Source of the DNA: JBDRLU01 sp043812795
GTDB lineage: Bacteria; Chloroflexota; Dehalococcoidia; Dehalococcoidales; UBA2162
Direction of reading: 5' to 3'
Assembly: GCA_043812795.1 (NCBI GenBank)
Contig: JBDRLU010000068.1
Span: 1-64,000, forward strand
DNA length: 64,000 bases
Shown: positions 25,900-34,917 of the stretch, in pieces
Position numbering within the stretch: position 1 is the stretch's first letter
How the letters are laid out: the number at the start of each line of letters is the position of its first letter
Made by a program: the position numbers and the translations under genes
The notes under the pieces: model-generated
What the model was told of the DNA's origin: nothing
Database searches by the model: none
The model's input: only the letters and a program-made list of their open reading frames with translations

Positions 25900-26529
25900 A
25901 TGGATACCATTAAACATACCAATTCAGGAAAGGCAAAGCCATTCAAAGGCTCTGGTATGAAAGGAGAGAGCCTATTTCATACTTTTATTATTAATGTCGT
26001 AGCGAGAGAACTTGAAGTTATTAGCGCTAATTATGGGAAACGTCTCTCTTATATAAGCAAGGCTAAGGATGACCGTCTGCTGGCTGTGGCTGGTGCCTTA
26101 GCTGTAGAGGATGCATTAGATAGTCTTCTTATAGCATATATACCTAAATATAAAATCCTTAAGGATAATAAAGATATAACCTTCGCAATAAAGACAGATC
26201 TGATGCGTTCACTAAAACTAATTCCGGCGCATCTTTTAAGGGCAGTAGAAGTTATCCGTAAAATCAGAAACGAATTTGCTCATGAATTACACATAGACCA
26301 TTTTGATTTGATAAGCACGAGAAATAAAGATGAATTGACTAGAATATTTATAGAACTGCATCCCGAAGATGATGCCAATAGTTACGTATTATCGAGAATG
26401 TTTGGGACAATAATTTCAGGCTTACTTGCATGTTTTGGCGCTTACGCTTCTAATTTAAGATTAGCAAGAGAATATATCTATAGTGAAGATTTCCAGGGCC
26501 AGATAAGAGAGATAATAAAGGCAACTTAG
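25900..26529 (+). CDS. HEPN/MltR-like protein with RX4H motif
   Basis: 209 residues, largely helical. The segment VEVIRKIRNEFAHEL contains R-x4-H (RNEFAH), the signature of HEPN-type ribonucleases, and resembles the same region of MltR-like proteins. The motif is seen directly; nuclease activity is inference. GAGGAGGG sits 8-9 nt before ATG 25900 and a TATAAT lies at 25853. The gene is AT-rich compared with hflX or the cytochrome genes and is monocistronic, which suggests acquisition. It could be a toxin, a defence effector or a regulator. Confidence 0.6.
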   Translation: MDTIKHTNSGKAKPFKGSGMKGESLFHTFIINVVARELEVISANYGKRLSYISKAKDDRLLAVAGALAVEDALDSLLIAYIPKYKILKDNKDITFAIKTDLMRSLKLIPAHLLRAVEVIRKIRNEFAHELHIDHFDLISTRNKDELTRIFIELHPEDDANSYVLSRMFGTIISGLLACFGAYASNLRLAREYIYSEDFQGQIREIIKAT

Positions 26530-26745
26530 AAATAAATTCCTTGTCGAATACCTCTGTAAAACTAAAAGCGAATTACAGGACTTTTAAAGTCCCTTATTAG
26601 GGGACAGTCGAGGTCACGAAAGCGCTTTTTCTATTAGTCCGCAAAATTAATGAAAATCCACCATGCAAAACATGGCTTTAAGCCCATGATAAGTAGATAA
26701 TTACCTGAAAAGACGTTAAGAAGCCTTAAAATCGATTACAGTGCG

Positions 26746-27918
26746 TTACTTCTCACTACCAGTAAAAAACGGCTCCGGCCGGCCTAAAATTCGGGCGACT
26801 TGCTCCAGCAGGTTTTGCAGCCCCCATTTTCGGGTGGCGGAAACGAGGACCGTATTCTCACTGACCGGCACGGCCTGTTGCGCCAGATAATCCATGGCTT
26901 GTTCTTCGTTCCAGGTCTGTTTCTTGTCCAGCAACAAATCGATTTTATTCAGTACCGTAATTCTTGGCTTGTTACCGAGGTCGAGGTCGGCTAAAGTTTC
27001 CTCCACCACCTGGTATTGCTCTGAAGCATTATGTGAAGCCATATCGACGACATGGAGGAGCACATTCGCCTCGGCCAGTTCTTCGAGGGTGGCGCGAAAA
27101 GCCGTCACGATAGTCGGCGGCAGCTTGCGGATAAAACCCACCGTATCCGATAATAAGACCGTCCTTTTGTCCGGCAGAGTAATACGGCGGGTGGTGGGGT
27201 CGAGGGTGGCAAAAAGCCTGTTCTCCACGAAGACGCCCGCCTGGCTGAGGGCATTGAACAGAGTGCTTTTACCGGTGTTGGTATAGCCGACGATAGCCAC
27301 GACGGGCACGGCCCTTTTCTGCCGCTGGTGGCGGTACAGCTGGCGATGTTTTCTGACTTCTTCAATCTGCGTCTTCAGGCGATGTATTTTCTGGCGGAGA
27401 AGACGACGGTCGGTCTCGAGCTGTGATTCACCGGGGCCACGTGTGCCGATGCCGCCGCCCAGCCTTTCCAGATGACGCCACTGTCCGGCCAGGCGCGGGT
27501 AAAGGTACTCGTGCTGGGCCAGCTCGACCTGCAGTTGTCCCTCGCGGGTGCGGGCACGCCGGGCAAAAATGTCCAATATCAGGGCGACGCGGTCGATTAT
27601 CTTGACCTGAAGGAACTCTTCCAGATTGTGCTGTTGCTGCGGCGAAAGCTCATCGTCAATGATAACGACGTCGAAGTTCAGGTTGTCTTTTTGCGCGAGC
27701 AGTTCGGTAAGTTTGCCTTTGCCGAGGTAATGTGTGCCCGAAGGTTGCGGCAAGTGCTGGATAATCCGGCCGACCACTTCTGCCTCGGCGGTCCTGGCTA
27801 ACTGGGCCAACTCTTCCAGAGAGTCCTCGGCAGACCATCCCCCGGTATTGTCTCTGGTGGCAACACTTACCAGGAATGCCCGTTCCGTGGCTGTCCGTGT
27901 TTCAACAGTGCCTTTGAT
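26746..27918 (-). CDS. hflX: GTPase HflX, apparent non-AUG start
   Basis: Ribosome-associated GTPase with the HflX N-domain, the linker GGGIGTRGPGESQLETDRR and G motifs GYTNTGKST (G1), DTVGF (G3) and NKID (G4). An ATG/GTG/TTG start is only available at TTG 27810, yet homologous coding continues upstream in frame (ERAFLVSVATRDNTGG, then EDSLEELAQLART). No canonical start exists between the upstream stop and 27810. ATC at 27918, 4 nt after GGGAG, is the best candidate, giving 390 residues. The gene follows dapL by 21 bp. Confidence 0.88.
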   Translation of the reverse strand: MKGTVETRTATERAFLVSVATRDNTGGWSAEDSLEELAQLARTAEAEVVGRIIQHLPQPSGTHYLGKGKLTELLAQKDNLNFDVVIIDDELSPQQQHNLEEFLQVKIIDRVALILDIFARRARTREGQLQVELAQHEYLYPRLAGQWRHLERLGGGIGTRGPGESQLETDRRLLRQKIHRLKTQIEEVRKHRQLYRHQRQKRAVPVVAIVGYTNTGKSTLFNALSQAGVFVENRLFATLDPTTRRITLPDKRTVLLSDTVGFIRKLPPTIVTAFRATLEELAEANVLLHVVDMASHNASEQYQVVEETLADLDLGNKPRITVLNKIDLLLDKKQTWNEEQAMDYLAQQAVPVSENTVLVSATRKWGLQNLLEQVARILGRPEPFFTGSEK

Positions 27919-27939
27919 GTTTCTCCCTGAAACTTTATG

Positions 27940-29130
27940 TCAACTCACTTTACCGGTCAGTTTCTTTTTATTATCGCACCAGTTGGTCAGCCGTGATAAG
28001 CCTTTGACGAGGCTGGAATCAGCGATAGTCAGCGACAGGCGGATGTAGCCTTCGCCACTCGGCCCATAACCGATGCCGGGCGTAACTACCACGCCCACCT
28101 GGTCGAGTAGTTCGGTGGCGAAGTCCACGGAATTATAGCCTTCGGGTACTTTCGCCCAGACGTATAGACTTGCCTTCGGTGCCTTCGCCTTGAGGCCGAT
28201 GCTATTCAAGGTCTCCACCACCAGGTCGCGGCGCTTCTGATAGATGGTGTTGTGCTCCTGGATGCAGTCCTGTGGCCCCAGCAAGGCTTCGATGGCCATA
28301 TACTGGATGGCCTGCGGAATACCCGAATCGAGGTTCGATTTGACGGTCTTCAGGGCATTCACCATGTCGGCATTACCGACGACCATACCGATGCGCCAGC
28401 CGGTCATGTTATACGTTTTGGACAGGGAATGGAACTCAACGCCAACGTCTCTCGCTCCCCTGGCCTGCAGGAAGCTGACGGGGCGATAGCCATCGAAGGC
28501 GACCTCGCTGTACGGTCCGTCATGGCAGATAGCTATATCGTAGCGCCTGGCGAATTCGACGGCCCGGTTGAAGAAATCGAGTCCGGCTACGGCGCCCGTC
28601 GGGTTATTCGGGTAGTTCAGCCAGAGTAGCTTGGCCTTTTTGGCGACGGTCTCGGGGATACTTTCCAAGTCCGGTAAAAAACCGCTCTCTTCAGCGAGGG
28701 GCAAATAGTAAGGTTTGCCGCCGGCGAGTGTCGTCCCGATAGAATAGACCGGATAGGCCGGGTCGGGCACTAAGGCTGTATCTCCCGGGTCGATAAAGCA
28801 CAGGGCAATATGGGCGATACCTTCTTTTGCGCCGATGAGCGGCAAGACTTCCCTGTCCGGGTCGAGGGTAATACCGAAGCGGCGGCGGTACCACTCGGCC
28901 ACAGCCCGGCGCAGTTCCGGCAGGCTATCGGACTCAGGGTAGCGGTGGTTGGCTGGGTCGCGGGCCGCTTCGCACAGTCGGTTGATGATATGCGGCGGTG
29001 TCGGGATATCCGGGTCCCCGATGCCGAAGGTGACCACTTCCTCGCCCTTGGCCCGCTTGGCCGCAATCTTCTTGCTGATTTCAACAAAAAGGTAGGGCGG
29101 CAGGCTGGCAATTCGTTTGGCCATTCTCAT
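27940..29130 (-). CDS. dapL: LL-diaminopimelate aminotransferase
   Basis: Fold-type I PLP aminotransferase that makes LL-diaminopimelate directly from tetrahydrodipicolinate in lysine and peptidoglycan synthesis. About 396 residues. The PLP lysine lies in HSLSKTYNMTGWRIG, with LNYPNNPTGAVA and YIRLSLT at the usual places. ATG 29130 is chosen because GAGGGGG lies 7 nt upstream; the frame also contains TTG 29148 and ATG 29124. It follows dapF directly, which supports the DapL pathway over other PLP enzymes. Confidence 0.93.
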   Translation of the reverse strand: MRMAKRIASLPPYLFVEISKKIAAKRAKGEEVVTFGIGDPDIPTPPHIINRLCEAARDPANHRYPESDSLPELRRAVAEWYRRRFGITLDPDREVLPLIGAKEGIAHIALCFIDPGDTALVPDPAYPVYSIGTTLAGGKPYYLPLAEESGFLPDLESIPETVAKKAKLLWLNYPNNPTGAVAGLDFFNRAVEFARRYDIAICHDGPYSEVAFDGYRPVSFLQARGARDVGVEFHSLSKTYNMTGWRIGMVVGNADMVNALKTVKSNLDSGIPQAIQYMAIEALLGPQDCIQEHNTIYQKRRDLVVETLNSIGLKAKAPKASLYVWAKVPEGYNSVDFATELLDQVGVVVTPGIGYGPSGEGYIRLSLTIADSSLVKGLSRLTNWCDNKKKLTGKVS

Positions 29131-29155
29131 CTCAGTCCCCCTCACCAAAACTTAT

Positions 29156-29998
29156 TTAACGGTGGCTCTCCGGCCATTCGCCGGTAAAGACCGTTTCCGC
29201 CGGGCCGCTTAAAAAGACTTCGCCCGTCCCGTCCCATTCCACCTCCAGAGTCCCGCCCGGTAGCTTTATTTCCGCCTTGTTATCGATATATTTATTGAGC
29301 CGGGCGGCAACGGTGATAGCGGAGGCGCCGCTACCGCAGGCCAGGGTCTCGCCGACTCCTTTTTCCCAGACGCGGGCTTCGATTCGCCCGCGCTTGACGA
29401 CACGGGCCACTTCAAAATTTACTCCTTTGGGGAATATTTTGTGTGTTTCGATTTTAGGCCCGAGTTCTAACAAGGGAAAGTCAGCTACCGGTTCCGGGGA
29501 AAAATAGACGGCATGCGGATTTCCCATGGAAACTAAACCCAGTTCCAGTTTCTTACCGGCAACGGTGAGGCTCTGGCTCATCGTTGATTTTATGTCGGCT
29601 GGCTTACCCGCCCCATTGCCCAGACTGGGCTTGCCCATGCCGGCTCTTACCTTAGCGACCTTTCCGTTCACCTTAAAGAACTGGGCTTTTCTCACTCCGG
29701 CCAGAGTTTCTATTGAAACCTCTTTCACTCCGGCTTTAACCAGCCCTTGGTCGACGACATACTTCACCACGCACCTGAGTCCATTGCCGCAGGCTTCAGC
29801 CTCACTGCCATCCGTGTTAAAAATACGCATACGGAAGTCGGCGACCCGGGAAGGTACTACCAGCAACAGGCCATCGGCGCCGATGCCGTAATGGCGGTCG
29901 CACATAGCGATAGCCAATTGCGACCAATCGCTTTCGGTTTCGCCGGTCTCGACCAGCACAAAATCGTTGCCGGCGCCCTGCATTTTGCTAAATTGCAT
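29156..29998 (-). CDS. dapF: diaminopimelate epimerase
   Basis: 280 residues. The two catalytic cysteines are visible in EACGNGLRCV and LACGSGASAI, within the paired halves of the DapF fold; MQGAGNDFVLVE is the typical N-terminus. It interconverts LL- and meso-diaminopimelate, the step after DapL. It is the first gene of the minus-strand dapF-dapL-hflX operon. Confidence 0.96.
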   Translation of the reverse strand: MQFSKMQGAGNDFVLVETGETESDWSQLAIAMCDRHYGIGADGLLLVVPSRVADFRMRIFNTDGSEAEACGNGLRCVVKYVVDQGLVKAGVKEVSIETLAGVRKAQFFKVNGKVAKVRAGMGKPSLGNGAGKPADIKSTMSQSLTVAGKKLELGLVSMGNPHAVYFSPEPVADFPLLELGPKIETHKIFPKGVNFEVARVVKRGRIEARVWEKGVGETLACGSGASAITVAARLNKYIDNKAEIKLPGGTLEVEWDGTGEVFLSGPAETVFTGEWPESHR

Positions 29999-30292
29999 GT
30001 TTTGTCTCGCTAACCGTTTATTTTTATTGATACCGTTTCATAATCAAGGGAAGCGGGAGACAGGCTCGCATTTCATTTTCTTGTCGGTCGAGCCTCTTCC
30101 CGCTTCGTCTTAACCCATGTGGCAAAATTTTATCATAATTGTCCAGTGACAACAACTACTTTTTATTTTATTGCTCATGGAGGAGTCGGTCAATTATAGC
30201 GAACTGTCAGCTGACAGCTGTCGGCTATCGGCAACTTTGAGATTGCCCCGTCCTTTCCGAGGAATGACTCGTAATGACAGTCAAAAGCGTTT
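29999..30292. other. intergenic region with dispersed repeats
   Basis: No gene is seen. 30205-30232 holds a copy of the AGCTGACAGCT motif, with a nested palindrome CTGTCAGCTGACAG. 30240-30285 resembles the GGAATGACTCGTAATGACA type of dispersed repeat. The rest is A/T-rich and lies between divergent dapF and the response regulator. Confidence 0.5.
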
Positions 30293-30322
30293 TTGACATT
30301 TGCCCTGATTTAGGGCTATTAT
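30293..30322 (+). promoter_or_regulatory. sigma-70 promoter of the response regulator
   Basis: TTGACA (30293-30298), an 18-bp spacer and TATTAT (30317-30322). The ATG at 30332 is only 10 nt beyond the -10 box, so the transcript is leaderless or nearly so, and no Shine-Dalgarno sequence is present. Confidence 0.7.
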
Positions 30323-30331
30323 ATTCCGCAA

Positions 30332-31033
30332 ATGAAGCCGTACCGCGTGTTGCTGGTTGATGATGAGGAGCGCATCCTGAATTTCCTGAGGATTAAGCTT
30401 AAAGCTCAGGGCTATTCCGTATTGACGGCGTCCAACGGGGTTGAGGCGGTGGAGCAGGCCCAGATGCAAGCTCCCGACCTGATTGTGCTCGACGTAGTCA
30501 TGCCGAAAATGGACGGTTTCGCCACGCTTCAAGAGTTGCGTAGTTTCTCATCGGTACCGGTTATTTTCCTCAGTGCCAGAGAATCTGACGCGGATAAAAT
30601 TAAAGGGCTCAGCCTGGGTGCGGATGATTATCTACCGAAACCATTCAACCCTGCCGAGTTGGTGGCCCGCATCGAGGCGGTACGGCGCCGCCTGGGAACG
30701 GCGGAGAGCCGGACGCCGTTAGCCGGGCAACTTGCTCTGAATGATGTTGTGGTTGATTTCGACCGGCGCCTGGTAACGATTAATGGTCAGGAAGTGCGTC
30801 TGACGCGAATCGAGTGGCTGTTGCTCAGTGAGCTGGCCCGCAATGTTGGTCGCCTGATGACCTACGAAGACCTGCTGACGCGGGTGTGGGGTCCTGAGTA
30901 TCGCGATGACGTCCAGATATTGCGGACGTGGGTCAGTCGGTTACGCCACCGTATCGAGAAAGACCCTAATCAACCGCAACTTATCCGTACTGTTCCCAAG
31001 ACTGGCTATATCATCGACCAGCCCTCGGCGTAG
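30332..31033 (+). CDS. PhoB/OmpR-family response regulator (orphan)
   Basis: 233 residues. The receiver domain (1-118) has acidic residues D10/D11, phospho-acceptor D54 (LIVLDVVMPKMDG), the Ser/Thr of IFLSARE and the lysine of YLPKPFNP. A winged-helix output domain follows (about 130-230: VRLTRIEWLLLSELARN, then LRTWVSRLRHRIE). No histidine kinase is next to it. It is followed 50 bp later by a direct-repeat box of the kind PhoB-family proteins bind. Confidence 0.93.
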   Translation: MKPYRVLLVDDEERILNFLRIKLKAQGYSVLTASNGVEAVEQAQMQAPDLIVLDVVMPKMDGFATLQELRSFSSVPVIFLSARESDADKIKGLSLGADDYLPKPFNPAELVARIEAVRRRLGTAESRTPLAGQLALNDVVVDFDRRLVTINGQEVRLTRIEWLLLSELARNVGRLMTYEDLLTRVWGPEYRDDVQILRTWVSRLRHRIEKDPNQPQLIRTVPKTGYIIDQPSA

Positions 31034-31082
31034 CGCACCGTCCCACAGCATCCCCGGCAAAACTTCTCGTCATCCCCGAAAA

Positions 31083-31147
31083 TGTCATAGTTTTGTTATT
31101 TTTCCCCCTGTTTTTTTGTAACTTTTCCATTGTCCACTCTTTAAAAT
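31083..31147 (+). promoter_or_regulatory. Pho-box-like direct repeat and -10 of the Kor operon
   Basis: TGTCATA (31083) and TGTTATT (31094) are spaced 11 bp apart, as in PhoB-type boxes, and are followed by T-rich sequence. TAAAAT at 31142-31147 is the likely -10. The box start lies 59 bp from the -10, the same distance as in the promoter at 35.87 kb. No good -35 is present, as expected for an activator-dependent promoter. Confidence 0.55.
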
Positions 31148-31180
31148 ACACCCATAGAGTCTTTTAAAGGGAGGAGGACG

Positions 31181-31411
31181 ATGGTTGCGATTTTACCTAG
31201 GCCTAATTTGATAGACATACCCGTCGCCGAAGAAGGACAGAGCACCAGTACGCGCGAGCTGGTGGCATTATGTCCGCAGTGCAAAGCTTTTGAGACTCTC
31301 AGCTTCGTCAATGGACGCCTGGTACAAACCCGAAAGTTTAGCCAGTATGGCGGCGAGATATATCACGACTGTGGCTGCAATCAGCCTTGCCGTCTGTACC
31401 GCACTTGCTAA
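31181..31411 (+). CDS. small cysteine-rich protein
   Basis: 76 residues with a CPQC pair and a C-terminal CGCNQPCRLYRTC cluster, suggesting a zinc or iron site. A strong GGAGGAGG precedes the ATG. It is the first gene downstream of the Pho-box-like promoter and probably the leader gene of the Kor operon, although 181 bp separates it from korA. No family is recognised. Confidence 0.65.
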   Translation: MVAILPRPNLIDIPVAEEGQSTSTRELVALCPQCKAFETLSFVNGRLVQTRKFSQYGGEIYHDCGCNQPCRLYRTC

Positions 31412-31592
31412 GTATCTGGAAGCTAATGATTAAGGTCTACGAGAGTTAGTGATAGGACAGCTGGTAGTCCAAGCTCTTTGCGGCCTTGAGGAAGAATATT
31501 AATTTGGGTTCAAACTTTACGGTGGGTGAAAATTACATGGTGCAGGTTAATGACCAGACCACCAACTTCGTGATGCCGAAATAGGAGGTGCC
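31412..31592 (+). other. spacer with possible coding remnant before korA
   Basis: An open frame of about 39 codons ends in VNDQTTNFVMPK and stops at about 31583, immediately before the korA ribosome-binding site. It has no good start codon context. It may be a remnant or a short translated leader; I cannot decide. Confidence 0.25.
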
Positions 31593-33341
31593 ATGCCAGT
31601 AGATATCAATTTTGTGGTCGGCGGTGAAGCCGGGCAGGGAGTGCAAACGGTAGGCTTCCTACTCGGCAAAGTCTTTGCTCGCGGTGGTTATCATGTTTTT
31701 GCCGACCAGGACTACGAGTCAAGGGTAAGGGGCGGGCATAACTTTTTCCGTGTCAGAGTAAGCGACCGTCCCATTGGTGGCGTCCTGGAGCCGGTGGACG
31801 CGCTTATTGCTCTCAACCAGGAAACGATTGAGCTGCACCGCCGAGAGTTATCGGAAAACGGTGTTGTAATCTTTGACGGCGAGAAGATAAGCCTGGCTGA
31901 GTCCGGCCCAAACTTGTTTAATGTGCCCTTGGAGCGGCTGGCGGACGAGAAAGCAGGCGGTAAAGTGATGGCCAATACTGTTGCTCTAGGTGCTGCTCTG
32001 TGTCTGGTGAAATATGATTTTTCAATATTGGAAAAGGTATTACGAGAATATTTCGGGGCTGAGGTTGGTGAGGACAATGTCAAGGCAGCTAAAGTCGGTT
32101 ACGAGTATTTACAGGAGAATTTTGGCGGTAAACTCAGCCAGGCACTCCCCACGATAAAGAAGAATAACAGTAAACAGATGCTATTGACCGGGAACGATGC
32201 CATTGCCCTCGGTGCCATCGCCGCCGGCTGTAAGTTTATATCGGCTTATCCCATGACTCCGGCCACTTCCATATTGGAGTATATGGCGACTAAAGCCGGA
32301 GAATTAGGTCTGGCGGTGGTGCAAACTGAAGATGAAATTTCGGCAGTTAATATGGCTATCGGAGCAGCCTTTGCCGGAGCCAGAGCTATTACCGCCACTT
32401 CAGGTAGCGGTTTTTGTCTTATGGTCGAGGGGTTAGGGCTGGCCGGGATAACCGAGACACCGGTTGTCATTGTGGACGCCCAACGTCCCGGCCCGGCGGT
32501 TGGCATGCCGACCCGGACCGAACAAGGCGACCTCCAGTTCGTCCTTCACGCCCATCAGGGGGACTTTCCCCGGGCCGTTTTCGCCCCTGCCTCCGTTGAA
32601 GACGCTTTCTGGCTGACCGTGAAAGCCTTTAATGTGGCCGACAAGTACCAGTTGCCCGTTATTATCCTGACCGATCACCACCTGGCCACTTCCTATGCCA
32701 CGGTCAACCGGTTCGACCTTAGCCAGGTCACCATTGACCGGGGGCTGCTCTTTTCCAGTAAGGATGGGTCTCCAGAGGAATACAAACGGCACAAGGTAAC
32801 GCCGACGGGTATATCACCGAGAGCTTTTCCCGGCGGTGAAGCCCTGGTCGTTACCGATTCTGACGAACATGATGAAGAAGGACACATGATTGAAGACGCA
32901 CCAACCCGTACCGCGCAGATGCAGAAGCGCCTGCGTAAGATGTTCGGCTTGAAGACGGAAATAGCCGAGCCACGCCGGCACGGTCCGGCGAAAGCGGATA
33001 TGGTCCTTATCGGCTGGGGAAGCACGTATGGCGCCATTCGTGAGGCGGTTGACCTGCTCCGTAAGGACGGCGAGAGCGTCAAACTGCTGCATTTCAGCGA
33101 GCTATGGCCTTTCCCCTCCGAGGCAGTTATCGATACGCTGAGTAAAGCCAAAATGAGCTTTGTTATTGAAAACAATGCCAGCGGCCAACTAGCCCGCCTG
33201 ATACGTGCCCAGACCGGAAAAGAAATGAGCGGCATGGTGCTCAAATACGACGGGCGGCCGTTTACCCCGGCCCATGTCGCCCGAGAGATACATAAGGAGG
33301 TTTGCCGAAATGGTCACTCTTGCTCAATACAGCAGCCTTAA
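31593..33341 (+). CDS. korA: 2-oxoacid:ferredoxin oxidoreductase, gamma-alpha fusion (KorA-type)
   Basis: 582 residues. The N-terminal ~185 residues form the gamma domain (VVGGEAGQGVQTVGF, RVRGGHNFFRVRV) and the rest the pyrimidine-binding alpha subunit (ISAYPMTPATSILEYM, ATSGSGFCLMVEGLGLAG). With KorB it oxidises a 2-oxoacid and CoA to acyl-CoA, CO2 and reduced ferredoxin. AGGAGG precedes ATG 31593 closely. The exact substrate cannot be read from the sequence. Confidence 0.92.
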   Translation: MPVDINFVVGGEAGQGVQTVGFLLGKVFARGGYHVFADQDYESRVRGGHNFFRVRVSDRPIGGVLEPVDALIALNQETIELHRRELSENGVVIFDGEKISLAESGPNLFNVPLERLADEKAGGKVMANTVALGAALCLVKYDFSILEKVLREYFGAEVGEDNVKAAKVGYEYLQENFGGKLSQALPTIKKNNSKQMLLTGNDAIALGAIAAGCKFISAYPMTPATSILEYMATKAGELGLAVVQTEDEISAVNMAIGAAFAGARAITATSGSGFCLMVEGLGLAGITETPVVIVDAQRPGPAVGMPTRTEQGDLQFVLHAHQGDFPRAVFAPASVEDAFWLTVKAFNVADKYQLPVIILTDHHLATSYATVNRFDLSQVTIDRGLLFSSKDGSPEEYKRHKVTPTGISPRAFPGGEALVVTDSDEHDEEGHMIEDAPTRTAQMQKRLRKMFGLKTEIAEPRRHGPAKADMVLIGWGSTYGAIREAVDLLRKDGESVKLLHFSELWPFPSEAVIDTLSKAKMSFVIENNASGQLARLIRAQTGKEMSGMVLKYDGRPFTPAHVAREIHKEVCRNGHSCSIQQP

Positions 33342-34158
33342 ACCAGCCTGGTGTCCCGGCTGCGGGAACTTCGGCATTCTGCGAGCGCTGAATAAGGCGC
33401 TGGTCGAATTGAATATCGGGCCTCAGCAGGTGCTTCTCGTTTCCGGTATCGGACAGGCCGGGAAATTACCGCACTATACGCGGGGTAATGTTTTCAATTC
33501 TCTTCACGGTCGGCCGGTGTCTCCGGCTGTTGGTGCCAAGATAACCAATCCGGAGCTGATTGTTATTGCCGTCAGCGGTGACGGTGATGCCTATGGTGAA
33601 GGTGGTAATCACTGGCTGCATACCATGCGCCGTAATCACAATATTACCTATCTGGTGCATAATAATCAGGTCTATGCCTTGACTAAGGGGCAAGCCTCGC
33701 CGACCAGCGATGCCGGTTATGTAACTAAGACAACGCCGCTCGGCGCTACTCTGCCCATAAATCCGCTGGCCGTGGCGATTGCTGCCGGCGCCACATTCGT
33801 GAGCCGGGGTTATGCCGGCAATATCAATCACCTGGCCGACCTTATCAAGATGGGAATTCAACACAAGGGATTTGCCCTAATCGATATTCTCCAGCCCTGC
33901 GTTACCTTCAATCGGAAAAATACCTTTGACTGGTATGGGGAGAGAGTCTATCCGCTGGATGGTAGCTATGACCCGGAGAATAAATTGGGTGCTTTTGAGA
34001 AGGCCCAGGAATGGGGCGACCGGATTCCGATTGGCATCATCTACCGTGAGGAACGGCCTACTTTCGAAGAACAGATTCCGGCTTTGTCGAAAGGAACGCT
34101 GGTCAGCCGGAAACTTGAGCCGAAAGATGCCGAAGCCCTGTTTGATGAGTTCATTTAG
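33310..34158 (+). CDS. korB: 2-oxoacid:ferredoxin oxidoreductase beta subunit (KorB-type)
   Basis: 282 residues with the thiamin diphosphate motif GDGDAYGEGGNHWLHTMRRN and NNQVYALTKGQASPT. The N-terminal WCPGCGNFG holds the first FeS cysteines. ATG 33310 is preceded by AAGGAGG; the gene overlaps korA by 32 bp. It is the catalytic subunit paired with KorA. Confidence 0.94.
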   Translation: MVTLAQYSSLKPAWCPGCGNFGILRALNKALVELNIGPQQVLLVSGIGQAGKLPHYTRGNVFNSLHGRPVSPAVGAKITNPELIVIAVSGDGDAYGEGGNHWLHTMRRNHNITYLVHNNQVYALTKGQASPTSDAGYVTKTTPLGATLPINPLAVAIAAGATFVSRGYAGNINHLADLIKMGIQHKGFALIDILQPCVTFNRKNTFDWYGERVYPLDGSYDPENKLGAFEKAQEWGDRIPIGIIYREERPTFEEQIPALSKGTLVSRKLEPKDAEALFDEFI

Positions 34159-34246
34159 CGACGAGAAAGGGCAGGCTGCAGATGAGTAAAGGTACAGGTG
34201 CTATGGTAAAATTAGGGAAAAACACAAAGCTAAAAAGGAGGGACAG

Positions 34247-34492
34247 ATGCTGAAAATCGCTTCGAAGACCAAACTCAAGCCCGAGCAGGTAATAAAGAAG
34301 GCCGTGGAATTCTTTGGCCCAAGTGGTAATAAACTTAAAGTAACGGAGCAAAGTGAAGCCTGCGTCTCATTTGAAGGGATGGGTGGTATGGTGCGGGTAG
34401 ATGTTTGTCCTCAAGGCAAACTGACTGAAGTGGTCATGGAGACCAGGGAATTCGAATATCAGGCGAAAGAGTTTCTCCAGAAAATCAAGTAA
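34247..34492 (+). CDS. small hypothetical protein
   Basis: 81 residues, alpha/beta pattern: a Lys-rich N-terminal helix (KPEQVIKKAVEFFGPSGNKL), then three strands and a final helix. AAAAGGAGG precedes the ATG. It looks like a compact single-domain protein; no family is recognised. It lies within the Kor operon, 11 bp before the next gene. Confidence 0.65.
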   Translation: MLKIASKTKLKPEQVIKKAVEFFGPSGNKLKVTEQSEACVSFEGMGGMVRVDVCPQGKLTEVVMETREFEYQAKEFLQKIK

Positions 34493-34503
34493 GGAGGTGT
34501 GCC

Positions 34504-34872
34504 GTGAAATGCAGCCGATGTGGCCGTGAACTTACGGAGGACCAGAGCTTTGTCTATCAGGGCAAAGTGATGTGTGAGAACTGCGTGATGGACGTCGGGT
34601 TGACCCTCAAACAATGTGACCCGTGGGCTACTTTTGTCGAGACCAGTTCTCGAAAACGCCGCGGGCTGGTGGGTAGTGCCGGCCTTAACGAGACCGAGGC
34701 CAAGATTTACGACTTCGTCAAGAGCAAAGGGAAGACCACCCGAGAGGAAGTTATGGCTAACCTCGGCCTGACGGCAGTTGATTTAAACGCACAACTAGTG
34801 CCTTTGATGCATTCCGAACTGGTCAAAGAGCTCGGCGAGAAAGGTAAATTGTACCTGGTCCCGATAGATTAG
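34504..34872 (+). CDS. zinc-ribbon and winged-helix protein
   Basis: 122 residues. The N-terminus has paired CxxC motifs (CSRC and CENC, residues 3-26). The C-terminal half (about 60-120: LNETEAKIYDFVKSKGKTTR, then EEVMANLGLTAVDLNAQLVP) reads as a winged helix-turn-helix. It may be a transcriptional or redox regulator for the Kor operon. GTG 34504 follows AAGGAGG. Confidence 0.7.
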   Translation: MKCSRCGRELTEDQSFVYQGKVMCENCVMDVGLTLKQCDPWATFVETSSRKRRGLVGSAGLNETEAKIYDFVKSKGKTTREEVMANLGLTAVDLNAQLVPLMHSELVKELGEKGKLYLVPID

Positions 34873-34917
34873 GTACGCTACACACCCACGCTGGCAAGGA
34901 ATAGAGGAGGGTAACGA

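Noticed and set aside
25759..25917. Longer N-terminus for the minus-strand membrane protein
   Set aside because: It would overlap the start and ribosome-binding site of the divergent HEPN-like gene and is very AT-rich; the internal ATG is more likely, although not certain.
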